A stretch of 64,000 bases of DNA from Ponticaulis sp. (GCA_002692725.1 NZLU01000017.1:248001-312000); one strand, 5' to 3'; positions 25,883 through 34,740 are shown, counted from the first letter of the stretch. Numbers and translations: made by a program. The notes: generated by a model not told the origin, from the letters alone.

Positions 25883-26101
25883 TTAAGCAATAATATCAGG
25901 GTAAAGAAGCCCACGCAGCCGCGATATTTCATCGCGCATACGCAGCTTGGAGCGCTTTAAGCGTTGGAGTGTGAGCAAGTCTGCGCTGGTCTGAACTTCT
26001 GTAATCAAACGATCAAGGTCGCGGTGTTCTGCTTCAAGGCTTTGCAGCCGAGCAGACATTTCGCGAATGCCTTCTTCAAAATCGAAACCTGAGCCGTCCA
26101 T
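25883..26101 (-). CDS. YdcH family (DUF465) small protein
   Basis: This 72-aa protein is almost entirely helical: MSARLQSLEAEHRDLDRLITEVQTSADLLTLQRLKRSKLRMRDEISRLRGLL. The L.aeHr.Ld..I and LKr.KLrlrDEI patterns are those of DUF465/YdcH proteins, widespread in proteobacteria and without a firm function. A divergent paralogue starts 183 bases away on the plus strand. Confidence 0.85.
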   Translation of the reverse strand: MDGSGFDFEEGIREMSARLQSLEAEHRDLDRLITEVQTSADLLTLQRLKRSKLRMRDEISRLRGLLYPDIIA

Positions 26102-26284
26102 TTTATTTTAGCCTTTATTGAACCGGGCACTCCTATTAACCTATTTTTCCTGTGGATAAAAGAGGCGCGAACGGGGGGCAGGAGGCCGCAGACCGCGAAA
26201 ATCGAAAAAATTTCAGAGTCAATACGTGACGAAATGATGACTTCGTGGTTCCATGTGGGGCCAAATGTGAAAAGGAGCGACGCG

Positions 26285-26461
26285 ATGAGTCTAGAAAATC
26301 ATCTGCAGGAACTTTCCGCCCGTCATAAGAAAATTGATGAAGCGCTCCAGGAAGAACAGCGAAGACCGTCGTCTGACTCAATCAAGATGACCCGCATGAA
26401 GCGAGAGAAGCTGAAACTCAAAGAAGAAATTCAGTCCCTTCAGGGAAATCTACATCATTAA
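26285..26461 (+). CDS. YdcH family (DUF465) small protein
   Basis: This 58-aa protein (LENHLQELSARHKKIDEALQEEQRRPSSDSIKMTRMKREKLKLKEEIQSL) shares the two-helix DUF465 pattern with its divergent neighbour. The ATG is chosen at 26285, where AAGGAG lies 8 bases upstream; a longer frame starting at 26234 lacks a ribosome site. Function is not known. Confidence 0.85.
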   Translation: MSLENHLQELSARHKKIDEALQEEQRRPSSDSIKMTRMKREKLKLKEEIQSLQGNLHH

Positions 26462-26575
26462 TATTGGTCCGGGTTCGCTCGGATTGCAGCTGACTTCACA
26501 GCTATTCTGCTTGACCGCACAAGGCTCTCATGGCTAGGGCGGTCTGACAGAGAGAGAATGTGAAAGGCAGATGCC

Positions 26576-27340
26576 ATGCGGCCTCCCAGTGTCGTTATTC
26601 TAGGTCTCGGTCGCGGAACCGGACTTGCCTGCGGGCATCGCTTTGCCGATGCGGGCTGGTCGGTCATGGTGGTAGACGGCAATCGCAAGACGCTCGATCG
26701 CGCTGAGAATGAACTCGGTAAACAAGCCCATTATCTCCATGAAGATCAGACAACGCGTCTCGGTCTGAAAAATGCGCTGTCCGGCACATTGGAACAATAT
26801 GACGGTGTAGATGCCGTCTTGCATGTCCCTTCCCATCCGGAACCGACAGCCCTTGTTGATATGGATATGTCGCGCTTTTCAGAAGAGCTTCAGAAGTCCA
26901 CCTTGTCAGCCATGATGGCCGGACAGATTTTTGGCGCTGAAATGATCCGCGAGCTGGAAGAACATGCGTCGAATACGGAACGGCCTCCGCATCCCAAATC
27001 CTTTCTACAGATCGTCTCCATGGCGGCTGCATTAGGTGATCCGGGTGAGGCCGCTTTGAGTGTAACGCATGGGTCACTCTTGTCGGTGATGCGCGCCCTG
27101 GCGGTGGAGTATGCGTCGAAGAACATCCGCTCAAACGCCATTGTTGCAAGCCGTCCACGACCAAACGAAGCTGAACCCTGGCTCAAATCGCGCACGCCGC
27201 TCGGGCGGAATGCCAAGGCCAAGGAAGTTGCCGAAGCATCTTTGTTCGTCTCATCCACTGCCGCTGGCTATATGACTGGCCAGACCATTGTGCTGGATGG
27301 CGGCCGGAGCGCACTCAATAGCGTCATGCCGACAGACTAA
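26576..27340 (+). CDS. SDR-fold protein without the usual catalytic Tyr-Lys
   Basis: This 254-aa protein has the short-chain dehydrogenase fold: an N-terminal nucleotide-binding strand with GLGRGTGLA (a variant of TGxxxGxG), VDAVLHVPS in the NNAG position, LQIVSMAAA carrying the usual Ser, and the C-terminal VEYASKNIRSNAI and YMTGQTIVLDGGRS typical of family members. Where the catalytic YxxxK should be, the sequence reads LSVTHGSLLSVM, so both Tyr and Lys are missing. It is probably a non-enzymatic or altered member, perhaps a binding protein. The AHL synthase gene lies 160 bases downstream on the same strand with a dyad in between. Confidence 0.8.
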   Translation: MRPPSVVILGLGRGTGLACGHRFADAGWSVMVVDGNRKTLDRAENELGKQAHYLHEDQTTRLGLKNALSGTLEQYDGVDAVLHVPSHPEPTALVDMDMSRFSEELQKSTLSAMMAGQIFGAEMIRELEEHASNTERPPHPKSFLQIVSMAAALGDPGEAALSVTHGSLLSVMRALAVEYASKNIRSNAIVASRPRPNEAEPWLKSRTPLGRNAKAKEVAEASLFVSSTAAGYMTGQTIVLDGGRSALNSVMPTD

Positions 27341-27344
27341 ACTT

Positions 27345-27378
27345 CACCTAAACGTGTAAAATTATACACTATAAGGTG
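27345..27378. promoter_or_regulatory. Compound 34-bp dyad upstream of the AHL synthase
   Basis: Two nested inverted repeats share one centre: outer CACCT (27345-27349) with AGGTG (27374-27378), and inner GTGTA (27354-27358) with TACAC (27365-27369). It lies 5 bases after the SDR stop and about 120 bases before the AHL synthase start. A two-site operator for a dimeric regulator, or a weak terminator, are both possible. Confidence 0.5.
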
Positions 27379-27417
27379 TTTAGAGTGGTGTTTTTTCAGG
27401 GATAAGTAGGCGTTTCC

Positions 27418-27434
27418 CCACCATTTATTGGTGG
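27418..27434. promoter_or_regulatory. Hairpin before the AHL synthase
   Basis: CCACCA-TTTAT-TGGTGG is a perfect 6-base stem with a 5-base loop, 66 bases upstream of the GTG start. It may be a leader hairpin or a second operator. Confidence 0.4.
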
Positions 27435-27500
27435 AAATCCATTAGTGATCGGCTGGTCAAATTGCGGGATGGTTGTCCTTCAGGATAACGGAGACAGACC

Positions 27501-28349
27501 GTGCTCATTCACGTGGTTACCCTACATAACCAGCATCTCTACGGCCGGCAGCTCGATGAAATGTTCCGGATGCGCCACGAATTTTACGTGAAGCAACGTG
27601 GATGGAGCGATCTCACATCATCCAATGGTCGCGAGACGGATGAGTTCGACAATGAGCATGCCGTTTATCTGATGAATCTGGACCGGCATGGTCGCATCCT
27701 GGCGACGTTCCGGCTTAATCCTACCAACACGCCTTATCTCCTCGGAGATAAACTACCGCACTATCTGTCGGGCGAAGCTCCGCGTCGTGACGATGTCTGG
27801 GATCTGACGCGCTGGATGGTTGCGACCAATGCCCGCCGCAAAGGCGCAGGAGAGATCGCCAACGCCCAGAAATACCTGTTGTGTGGCGTGATGGAATTTG
27901 CCGTCAGTCGCGGCCTCACCGCCCTGACCTGCCTTATGGATACCGTTTTCCTCGATCGCATGGCAGCAGTCTGGCCGGTGAAAAAGCTGGGCGAGCCGCA
28001 AAGATTTGAAGACGGCAATGGCGAAGCCATCGCGGTTGAGATCGAATCCGGGCCGCACATTCTCGCACAAACCCGCCTGCGGACCGGTGTTTATGATCCG
28101 GTGCTGTTCGAACTCGAAACGCAGCCGCCGACCTCTGAAACTGAACACACCAAACGTCAAACTGCAATTGAGAAGGAAATGACCATGTCACCCGCTGATC
28201 TGGACCGCGTTCGGGAAGCCGCCAGCCATCTTGTTCGTGAATTGAAATCAGTGGGCGGTCGCAATCCGGAAGACTCGATCAAAGCGATCGATGCCTTCAC
28301 GCGGTTCCTCAAGGGAACGGCCGATGAGCGCGCGTTTCAGAACGCCTGA
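27501..28349 (+). CDS. LuxI-family acyl-homoserine lactone synthase
   Basis: This 282-aa protein fits the autoinducer synthase family, which makes acyl-homoserine lactones from S-adenosylmethionine and acyl carriers. Conserved positions are present: Arg25, Phe28 and Trp35 in MRHEFYVKQRGW, the acidic DEFDNEHAVYL stretch, RILATFRLNPT, and VWDLTRWMV in place of the usual WELSRF (conservative Glu to Asp and Ser to Thr changes). A C-terminal extension of about 75 residues beyond the usual 200-220 aa is helical and polar. The start is GTG with CGGAGA upstream. No LuxR-type AHL receptor is seen in the window. The divergence from the consensus means an unusual acyl donor or product is possible. Confidence 0.8.
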   Translation: MLIHVVTLHNQHLYGRQLDEMFRMRHEFYVKQRGWSDLTSSNGRETDEFDNEHAVYLMNLDRHGRILATFRLNPTNTPYLLGDKLPHYLSGEAPRRDDVWDLTRWMVATNARRKGAGEIANAQKYLLCGVMEFAVSRGLTALTCLMDTVFLDRMAAVWPVKKLGEPQRFEDGNGEAIAVEIESGPHILAQTRLRTGVYDPVLFELETQPPTSETEHTKRQTAIEKEMTMSPADLDRVREAASHLVRELKSVGGRNPEDSIKAIDAFTRFLKGTADERAFQNA

Positions 28350-28389
28350 TTCCAAGGCCGGAAACTCCGATTTCTGAGCAGATTTCCTC

Positions 28390-28417
28390 TTGAAATTTCG
28401 GCTCTCTTGCGTATAAG
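28390..28417 (+). promoter_or_regulatory. Sigma-70-like promoter of rpmI-rplT
   Basis: TTGAAA (28390-28395) and TATAAG (28412-28417) are separated by 16 bases, close to the housekeeping consensus. This places the transcript start about 70 bases before rpmI and leaves a structured leader. Confidence 0.5.
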
Positions 28418-28426
28418 CGCGCTTTC

Positions 28427-28484
28427 GCTTCAAAGAGGCGCAAGGCATTGCCTCGCGAAGCATGAACATAATAGCGCTCAGCGC
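28427..28484 (+). promoter_or_regulatory. Structured leader of the rpmI-rplT mRNA
   Basis: A two-part stem GCTTC-aaa-GAGGC (28427-28439) pairs with GCCTC-gc-GAAGC (28450-28461), and a second small hairpin GCGC-tca-GCGC (28474-28484) ends just before the AGGAGA ribosome site. Ribosomal protein L20 autoregulates such leaders in other bacteria, so autogenous control is a reasonable guess. Confidence 0.45.
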
Positions 28485-28495
28485 AGGAGATGAAA

Positions 28496-28699
28496 ATGCC
28501 GAAGATGAAAACCAAGAAAGCCGCTGCAAAGCGGTTTAAAATCACGGCTACGGGTAAAATCAAGCACGGTGTTGCGGGCAAGCGCCACCGCCTGATCAGC
28601 CATAACGCGAAATACATTCGCACCAACCGCGGCACAACTGTTGTCGCAGATGTTGATGCGCCTCGTATCAAAAGCTGGCTGCCTTACGGCACCAAGTAA
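28496..28699 (+). CDS. rpmI: 50S ribosomal protein L35
   Basis: This 67-aa basic protein ([37 protein letters not shown]) is ribosomal protein L35, part of the large subunit. The second of two nearby ATGs is chosen, because AGGAGA is then 7 bases upstream and the product starts MPKMKTK as in the family. rplT follows 27 bases later. Confidence 0.97.
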   Translation: MPKMKTKKAAAKRFKITATGKIKHGVAGKRHRLISHNAKYIRTNRGTTVVADVDAPRIKSWLPYGTK

Positions 28700-28726
28700 C
28701 GCGTAAGCTGAGAAGGATAAACAACC

Positions 28727-29092
28727 ATGTCACGTTCCCGTAACAAGGTGCCGGCTCACGCGCGGCACAAAAAAGTCATCAAAGCGGCAAAAGGCTATTA
28801 TGGCCGTCGCAAAAACACCTTCCGCACGGCGAATGCCGCTGTCATGAAGGCTGGCACTTACGCCTATGTTGGCCGTAAGCAGAAAAAGCGCACATTCCGT
28901 TCGCTCTGGATCCAGCGCCTCAACGCTGCTGTCCGTGAGCTTGACGATACAATGACCTATTCTCGTTTCATTGACGGCATCACGAAAGCCGGCATCGAAA
29001 TGGACCGGAAGGTTTTGTCTGATCTCGCCATCAACGAACCGGCTGCGTTTAAAGACATCGTGGAACAGGCGAAGAAAGCTCTGGCGGCTTAA
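28727..29092 (+). CDS. rplT: 50S ribosomal protein L20
   Basis: This 121-aa protein ([35 protein letters not shown]) is L20, which is needed early in large-subunit assembly and represses its own operon in several bacteria. Length is normal. A terminator-like hairpin follows at 29120, before pheS. Confidence 0.97.
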   Translation: MSRSRNKVPAHARHKKVIKAAKGYYGRRKNTFRTANAAVMKAGTYAYVGRKQKKRTFRSLWIQRLNAAVRELDDTMTYSRFIDGITKAGIEMDRKVLSDLAINEPAAFKDIVEQAKKALAA

Positions 29093-29119
29093 GCCTCGCT
29101 TTTACCTGTTCCAACCAAG

Positions 29120-29149
29120 CGACCGTTGCCCCTGGCTGCGGTCGTTTTT
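29120..29149 (+). terminator. Intrinsic terminator after rplT
   Basis: CGACCG (29120-29125) pairs with CGGTCG (29139-29144) across a 13-base loop and is followed by five T. It would separate the ribosomal protein mRNA from pheST, at least partly. Confidence 0.6.
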
Positions 29150-29229
29150 GTATTTGGCGGTATGCACTGGAAATCATTCCAGACCTTGGTAAAGAAGGGC
29201 CAGCCAGAGCTGGAAGTCAGAGAGACCTC

Positions 29230-30303
29230 ATGTCCGAGATTGAAACCATTGAAACAGAAGCGCTGAACTCGATCGAAGCAGCCGCTGATCTGACCGCGCT
29301 TGACGCCGTGCGCGTCGCCGAGCTCGGCAAGAAAGGCCGCGTCTCTGGCCTGATGAAAACGCTTGGCGGCATGGACCCGGAAGAACGCAAAGAGATGGGG
29401 CCAAAGCTGAACGCGCTGAAGACCCGTCTCAATGATGCGGTCGAAGCTCGGAAATCGGCGCTGGAAGACGCAGAGCTCGAAGCGCGCCTCGTGAATGAGA
29501 AGGAAGATCTCACTCTGCCGCCGCGCGATTGGCGGACAGGCACGCTCCATCCGGTCATGCAGGTGTTTGAAGAGATTGAAGAGATCTTCGGCGCCATGGG
29601 GTTTGCCGTGGCCGAAGGCCCGGACATTGAAGACGATTTCCACAATTTCACCGCGTTGAATTTCCCGATCGGGCATCCTGCACGCGAAGATCACGACACC
29701 TTCTTCATGGCGCCGGACAAGGAAGGCGAGCGCAAGGTTCTGCGCACGCACACCTCGCCGGTTCAGATCCGCACCATGATGACGCAGAAGCCACCCATCC
29801 GGGTGATCATCCCGGGACGTGTCTATCGCAATGACTGGGATGCGACCCACACGCCGATGTTCCACCAGGTCGAAGGACTGGTGATCGACAAAGCCACTCA
29901 TATGGGACACCTCAAAGGCTGTCTGTCTGATTTCGCGCGCGCCTTTTTCGAGGTGGACAGCGTGGTCACGCGTTTCCGTCCGCACTTCTTTCCGTTCACA
30001 GAGCCATCTGCGGAGATGGACGTGCAATGTGATCGCTCAGGCGGCAATGTGAAAGTTGGCGAAGGTGAGGACTGGCTGGAAGTGCTCGGCTCCGGCATGG
30101 TTCATCCGAATGTTCTGCGCAATTGCGGTCTGGACCCGGATGAGTATCAGGGCTTTGCCTTTGGGATGGGTGTCGATCGTCTCGCCATGCTGAAATACGG
30201 CATGCCGGATTTGCGCCCCTATTTCGAAAGCGATGTGCGCTGGCTGTCGCATTATGGCTTCCGCCCATGGCTTCTGCCGAGCCTCTCGGGTGGTCTGAGC
30301 TAA
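29230..30303 (+). CDS. pheS: Phenylalanyl-tRNA synthetase alpha subunit
   Basis: This 357-aa class II synthetase subunit carries the catalytic site for charging tRNA-Phe as an alpha2-beta2 enzyme. Seen are the N-terminal coiled coil, the motif 1 region ([19 protein letters not shown]), motif 2 ([21 protein letters not shown]), [13 protein letters not shown], and motif 3 ([21 protein letters not shown]). Length is normal. Unusually, pheS and pheT are separated by two unrelated genes here (an ASCH-domain protein and an unknown), all in one direction with short gaps, probably one transcript. Confidence 0.98.
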   Translation: MSEIETIETEALNSIEAAADLTALDAVRVAELGKKGRVSGLMKTLGGMDPEERKEMGPKLNALKTRLNDAVEARKSALEDAELEARLVNEKEDLTLPPRDWRTGTLHPVMQVFEEIEEIFGAMGFAVAEGPDIEDDFHNFTALNFPIGHPAREDHDTFFMAPDKEGERKVLRTHTSPVQIRTMMTQKPPIRVIIPGRVYRNDWDATHTPMFHQVEGLVIDKATHMGHLKGCLSDFARAFFEVDSVVTRFRPHFFPFTEPSAEMDVQCDRSGGNVKVGEGEDWLEVLGSGMVHPNVLRNCGLDPDEYQGFAFGMGVDRLAMLKYGMPDLRPYFESDVRWLSHYGFRPWLLPSLSGGLS

Positions 30304-30307
30304 CCTC

Positions 30308-30763
30308 ATGACCCTGCCTGCCGCATATGCAGATTTGCCGCTCTGGCCCTTCGGAGACTCACATGAGCTTCAGGAACGGCTGGCTGCGCTCATCGTGGCG
30401 GGCGTCAAGACGGCGGGGTGCGGCGCGAAGGACCTCAATGAATGGTCAGAGCCGGGTGAACGCGGCCTACTGGTCATAAGGGACACGCACCCTGTTGCAC
30501 TTCTGGAAATAGAGACCGTTGAGCATATGAAGTTCGATGAGATGTCAGCCGAGAAAGCGGCTCTTGAAGGCGAAGGCGATTTGTCACTCGAATTCTGGCA
30601 GGAGGCGCATCGGAAATTTTTCACTCGCGTGACCACGTTTTCTGAAGATATGGACGTCGTGTTTGAAACCTTTCGTCTTGTTGAGATTCTCGACCAGGAC
30701 TTCGCCGCAGATGCGCCGCGCCATGTGGCACTTGAGCGCGCTGAAGCTGGCGTGGGGGCATAG
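30308..30763 (+). CDS. ASCH-domain protein
   Basis: This 151-aa protein fits the ASCH family: LPLWPFGDSHELQERLAALIVAGVKTAGCGAKDL, then ERGLLVIRDTHPVALLEIETVEHMKFDEMSAEKAALEGEGDLSLEFWQEAHRKFF, with the EGEGD and W..AH..FF signatures. ASCH proteins resemble PUA RNA-binding folds; some hydrolyse acylated cytidines, but the role of this one is not known. It lies 4 bases after pheS and 2 bases before the next gene. Confidence 0.8.
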   Translation: MTLPAAYADLPLWPFGDSHELQERLAALIVAGVKTAGCGAKDLNEWSEPGERGLLVIRDTHPVALLEIETVEHMKFDEMSAEKAALEGEGDLSLEFWQEAHRKFFTRVTTFSEDMDVVFETFRLVEILDQDFAADAPRHVALERAEAGVGA

Positions 30764-30765
30764 CT

Positions 30766-31413
30766 ATGGGCAAAGGCAATAAGGCTGAAATGCTGATCGC
30801 GGTCTGTGCGGTGATCTCGTCGATTGCGGCGGTTTATATCGCGTGGGATCAGGCGCGTGTGATGCGCAGTCAGGAAAAAGCGGACGTCTGGCCGATCGTA
30901 CAACTTCAGCACAATACCTCGACGCCAACCGGTGGGGCTTTGTATGAGTTTGATGTCCAGAATGCGGGCGTCGGGCCTGCGCTGATTGAGGACTATCTCA
31001 TCCGAATTCCAGGGCAGGGCGACACTGAATCTTTTGAAGACATGGTCGACTATTTCATCACCAGTGACCTTGCGGACGCCTATGGGCAGCCCTCATTTTC
31101 CAGCCAGTCGCTTCGCGGTCGTGTGCTGCGTCAGGGCGATTCCATGCGCACGATCGCAGCCAGCTGGTCTGCTCAGGACGGCTTGCAGGATGCTTTTCTC
31201 ACACGCATTGCGTCTTTCGTTGATGGCGGCCTACCTCCAGCAGAGGTGTTCGTCTGTTTTTGCTCAATCCTTGAGGATTGCTGGGTGTCGACCTCCAGCG
31301 CCGAGGGCATCCGACCGGTTGAGGTGAAATCCTGCGACCAGATGAAAGATGTGGCCGACGACCTCTATCCACTCACAGAACCCCTTCCACCGACCGAAGA
31401 GTCAGCATCATGA
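30766..31413 (+). CDS. Single-pass membrane protein of unknown function
   Basis: This encodes 215 aa. A hydrophobic helix near the N-terminus (AEMLIAVCAVISSIAAVYIAW) is followed by a soluble domain rich in beta-type patterns (VWPIVQLQHNTS... YEFDVQNAGVGPALIEDYLIRIPG), including a short region with several Cys (VFVCFCSILEDCWVS). I know no family. The stop overlaps the pheT start (ATGA), so it is translationally coupled to pheT. Confidence 0.7.
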   Translation: MGKGNKAEMLIAVCAVISSIAAVYIAWDQARVMRSQEKADVWPIVQLQHNTSTPTGGALYEFDVQNAGVGPALIEDYLIRIPGQGDTESFEDMVDYFITSDLADAYGQPSFSSQSLRGRVLRQGDSMRTIAASWSAQDGLQDAFLTRIASFVDGGLPPAEVFVCFCSILEDCWVSTSSAEGIRPVEVKSCDQMKDVADDLYPLTEPLPPTEESAS

Positions 31414-33803
31414 AATTCACACTCTCCTGGCTTCAGGATCATCTGCACACCAAAGCAAGCCTCGAAGACATTCTGGACGCCATGACCAAGGCGGGACTTG
31501 AGGTTGAAAGCGTCGAGAATCCGGCTGAAGCGCTGGCACCTTTTACGCTGGCTCATGTGAAGAAGGTCGAGAAGCACCCGGATGCGGACAAGCTCAATGT
31601 CTGTGAAGTCGACACCATCGATGGCGTGCTGACCATTGTTTGCGGTGCGCCGAATGTGCATGCCGATATGTGGGCCGTGTATGCGCCGCTCGGGACTTAC
31701 ATTCCGGGCCTTGATCTGACCCTTGACAAAAAACCGCGGAAAATTCGCGGCATTGCCAGCCATGGTATGCTCTGCTCTGGTAAGGAGCTCGAAGTTACCG
31801 AAGAGTCTGATGGCATTATGGATTTGGAGGGCAAATTCAAAGTCGGCGAGCCGCTGGCCGATGCGCTCGACCTCGATGACCCGGTGATCGACTTTGAAGT
31901 CACGCCCAACCGCCCGGACTGGCTTGGTGTTCTTGGCATTGCGCGCGATCTTGCCGCCGCTGGACTTGGCAAGTTCAACCCCGTTCCGGTGAAGTCCGTG
32001 TCCGGCAGTTTCGAGTCTGACGTGACGGTGAAAACAGAAGACGCTGAGGCCTGCCCGTTTTTTGCCGGACGCCTGATCCGTGGCCTCAAGAACGGCCCGT
32101 CGCCGGAATGGATGCAGGCGCGGCTTAAATCCGTCGGTATTAATCCGAAAAACATGCTTGTGGATGTTACCAATTATATCTCGCTCGACCGGTGTCGCCC
32201 GCTCCACGTCTATGATGTGGCCAAGCTGCAAGGCGGCCTGACAGCGCGCCTTGGTAAGGCCGGCGAAAAATTTCTGGCGCTCGACGGCAAGGACTATGAA
32301 GCCACCGAAGAGATCTGCGTGATTGCGGATGAGTCGGGCGTTGTCGGTTTCGGCGGGGTGATGGGGGGCGAAGCCACGGGCGTCTCTGAAGAAACAACCG
32401 ACGTCTTCATCGAGTCGGCGTATTTCGATCCGCTCCGCACCGCGCGTACGGGTCGTTCGACTGGCATTCTGTCTGATGCGCGATACCGAAATGAGCGCGG
32501 AATTGATCCGACCAGCTGTCAGGAAGGTCTCGACCTTGCAACCCAGCTTATTCTTGATGTCTGCGGCGGTGAGGCCTCAGAAATGGTGGTCGCAGGCGTT
32601 CAGCCAGACGCCCCGGCACCGGTGCAGTTCAACCTCGCTGACGTGAAACGCCTCACCGGTGTTGACGTCAAGCAGGCCGAAATGCGTCAGATATTGAAAG
32701 ATCTTGGCTGCGGCATCGAGGATTCTGGGGAGGCCTGGTATGTGACGCCTCCGGGCTGGCGCCATGATCTCGAACAGTCTGCTGATATTGTGGAAGAGAT
32801 TATCCGTATCAAAGGCTACGACGCGCTACCGCTCACCTCCATGCCTGCTCCTGAAGGCGGGGTCACACAGGTGCTGACCGAATACCAGCGCCGTGTGCGT
32901 GTGTCCCGTCGCGTTCTGGCCGCGCGCGGATTTTTCGAGACCGTCACCTGGAGCTTCTGTTCTGAGAGCGAAGCCGGGATGTTTGATGGCGGTAAGCCGG
33001 AAACAAAGATCGATAATCCAGTGGCCTCAGAACTCGGCTATATGCGTCCGAGTATTCTGCCGCATCTAATCAAGGCCGCTCAGCGCAATGCCGACCAGAG
33101 CCAACGGGATATTCGCCTGTTCGAGGCCGGTCCGGTATATCGTGGTGATGGCCCGAAAGACCAGCGCCGTCACATTGCGGGTGTTGTTCGCCCGGAAACG
33201 CTGCGCCATTGGGCTGGTAATCCGCCAGCCTATGACCTTTACTCGGCCAAGGCTGATGTCTTCGCCATTCTGCAGGGCATTGGTCAGGACCCGTCAAAGC
33301 TCATGGTGATGGACCCGCTTCGTCCGCATTGGCACCCGGGTCGAGCGGCCTCCTTACGTCTTGGGCCGAAAAATCCGCTGGCGCATTTCGGAGAACTCCA
33401 CCCCCGTATACTCCGCAATATGGGGATTGATGGCCGACTGATCGCATTCGAGGTCAATCTGGATGGCATCCCACTCCCGCGCAGCGTCGATCTGAAAACA
33501 AAGCCTGTCATGGACAAGACCGACCTGATGCCGGTTCGTCGGGACTTCGCTTTCCTGGTCAGCACCGATACCAATGCAGCCGATCTGGCAAAGGCCGCCA
33601 TGAGCGCGGATCGCATGATGATCGTCGGAGCAGAGATCTTCGATGTCTATGCCGGGCAGGGTATTCCGGACGGCCATAAATCCCTTGCAATCGAGGTCAC
33701 GCTTCAGCCCCGCGAGGCGACGCTGAAGGATGACGAGATTGATGCCATCGGCAATAAGGTGATCGCCGCGGTTGAGAAGATTGGCGGTACGCTTCGCGAC
33801 TGA
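31410..33803 (+). CDS. pheT: Phenylalanyl-tRNA synthetase beta subunit
   Basis: This 797-aa subunit partners PheS. Domains in order: N-terminal tRNA-binding OB fold (FTLAHVKKVEKHPDADKLNVCEV... GVLTIVCGAPNV), the B3/4 editing domain (FAGRLIRGL... RPLHVYDVAKL), B5, the catalytic-like core, and the C-terminal ferredoxin-like FDX-ACB domain (PVRRDFAFLVSTDTNAADLAKA... SLAIEVTLQPREATLKDDEI). Length is normal. The ATG overlaps the stop of the preceding gene. Confidence 0.98.
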   Translation: MKFTLSWLQDHLHTKASLEDILDAMTKAGLEVESVENPAEALAPFTLAHVKKVEKHPDADKLNVCEVDTIDGVLTIVCGAPNVHADMWAVYAPLGTYIPGLDLTLDKKPRKIRGIASHGMLCSGKELEVTEESDGIMDLEGKFKVGEPLADALDLDDPVIDFEVTPNRPDWLGVLGIARDLAAAGLGKFNPVPVKSVSGSFESDVTVKTEDAEACPFFAGRLIRGLKNGPSPEWMQARLKSVGINPKNMLVDVTNYISLDRCRPLHVYDVAKLQGGLTARLGKAGEKFLALDGKDYEATEEICVIADESGVVGFGGVMGGEATGVSEETTDVFIESAYFDPLRTARTGRSTGILSDARYRNERGIDPTSCQEGLDLATQLILDVCGGEASEMVVAGVQPDAPAPVQFNLADVKRLTGVDVKQAEMRQILKDLGCGIEDSGEAWYVTPPGWRHDLEQSADIVEEIIRIKGYDALPLTSMPAPEGGVTQVLTEYQRRVRVSRRVLAARGFFETVTWSFCSESEAGMFDGGKPETKIDNPVASELGYMRPSILPHLIKAAQRNADQSQRDIRLFEAGPVYRGDGPKDQRRHIAGVVRPETLRHWAGNPPAYDLYSAKADVFAILQGIGQDPSKLMVMDPLRPHWHPGRAASLRLGPKNPLAHFGELHPRILRNMGIDGRLIAFEVNLDGIPLPRSVDLKTKPVMDKTDLMPVRRDFAFLVSTDTNAADLAKAAMSADRMMIVGAEIFDVYAGQGIPDGHKSLAIEVTLQPREATLKDDEIDAIGNKVIAAVEKIGGTLRD

Positions 33804-33867
33804 CACTTTTCACCTGACAAATCAGACCAAACTGCACTAACCTTCCTTGCGAGGGAGGTTCGGGCTG

Positions 33868-34692
33868 ATGATATCGGTTCTGACAGCGAGAGCTTGGCTT
33901 TATCAATCCATGGAGCAGGGCAGTTCGGGGGAGAGCAAGCTCTCCTGGATCAACCGTGCGCTGGTTTTTCTCGTCCTGCTCAGCCTGATCATGCTGGCGC
34001 TCGAAACCGAGCAGACAATCAGCGACCAGGCTCACGATGTCCTGCGTGCCCTCAATGTGGTTGTGGTGTCCGTGTTTGCGGTTGAATACGTCTTGCGTTT
34101 CTGGGCTGCCGGGGAGAATGAGAAATATCGCGGTGTGAAAGGCCATATCCGCTATGCCTTTAGCTTTTATGCGATTGCCGACCTTCTGGCCTTTCTGCCC
34201 GAACTCCTGATCATGATGTTCGCCGCCGACCATATCAGCCCGCAAATGCTGGCCATTCTGAAAGCTTTCAGGCTGTTCCGGTTGTTCAAACTCGCACGTT
34301 ATATTCCGGCCTTTAATCTCCTGCGCGACGCCATGCGCAAAGCGGGCAGCCAATTATTGATCAGTCTCTTTCTGGCGCTGGCGCTAGTTTATGTTTCTGC
34401 CATCGCGCTTTATCTGATCGAGGGCGAGATTCAGCCTGACGCCTTTGGTTCAATCCCGCGCGCCGTATGGTGGGCGATCGCCACGCTGACGACGGTCGGC
34501 TATGGCGATGTCTTCCCGATTACGCCCGCCGGACGGGTCGCAGCCTCATGTATTGCGCTCGCCGGTATCGGTGTTGTGGCGCTACCGGCCGGTGTTTTTG
34601 CCAGTTCTTTCTCAGATGTGATCCGAGAACGACAGGAAAGCCGTCAGGAACAGGATGCGAAGCGTTCCGCCATGGGCGAAAATGAGTCATAA
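33868..34692 (+). CDS. Voltage-gated-type potassium channel
   Basis: This 274-aa ion channel spans the inner membrane with about six helices: the S1-S4 region includes LVFLVLLSLIMLALET and the S4-like segment FRLFRLFKLARYIPAFNLLRDAM, and the pore has the potassium filter TTVGYGD near residue 210. It should conduct potassium in response to voltage. The ATG is chosen because GGGAGG is upstream; a TTG seven codons earlier is less likely. A short charged C-terminal tail follows the last helix. Confidence 0.9.
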   Translation: MISVLTARAWLYQSMEQGSSGESKLSWINRALVFLVLLSLIMLALETEQTISDQAHDVLRALNVVVVSVFAVEYVLRFWAAGENEKYRGVKGHIRYAFSFYAIADLLAFLPELLIMMFAADHISPQMLAILKAFRLFRLFKLARYIPAFNLLRDAMRKAGSQLLISLFLALALVYVSAIALYLIEGEIQPDAFGSIPRAVWWAIATLTTVGYGDVFPITPAGRVAASCIALAGIGVVALPAGVFASSFSDVIRERQESRQEQDAKRSAMGENES

Positions 34693-34740
34693 CTGAATGA
34701 GTCGCCGGGAGAGTGTGATCCGGCGAAAATGGGGGCTGAA

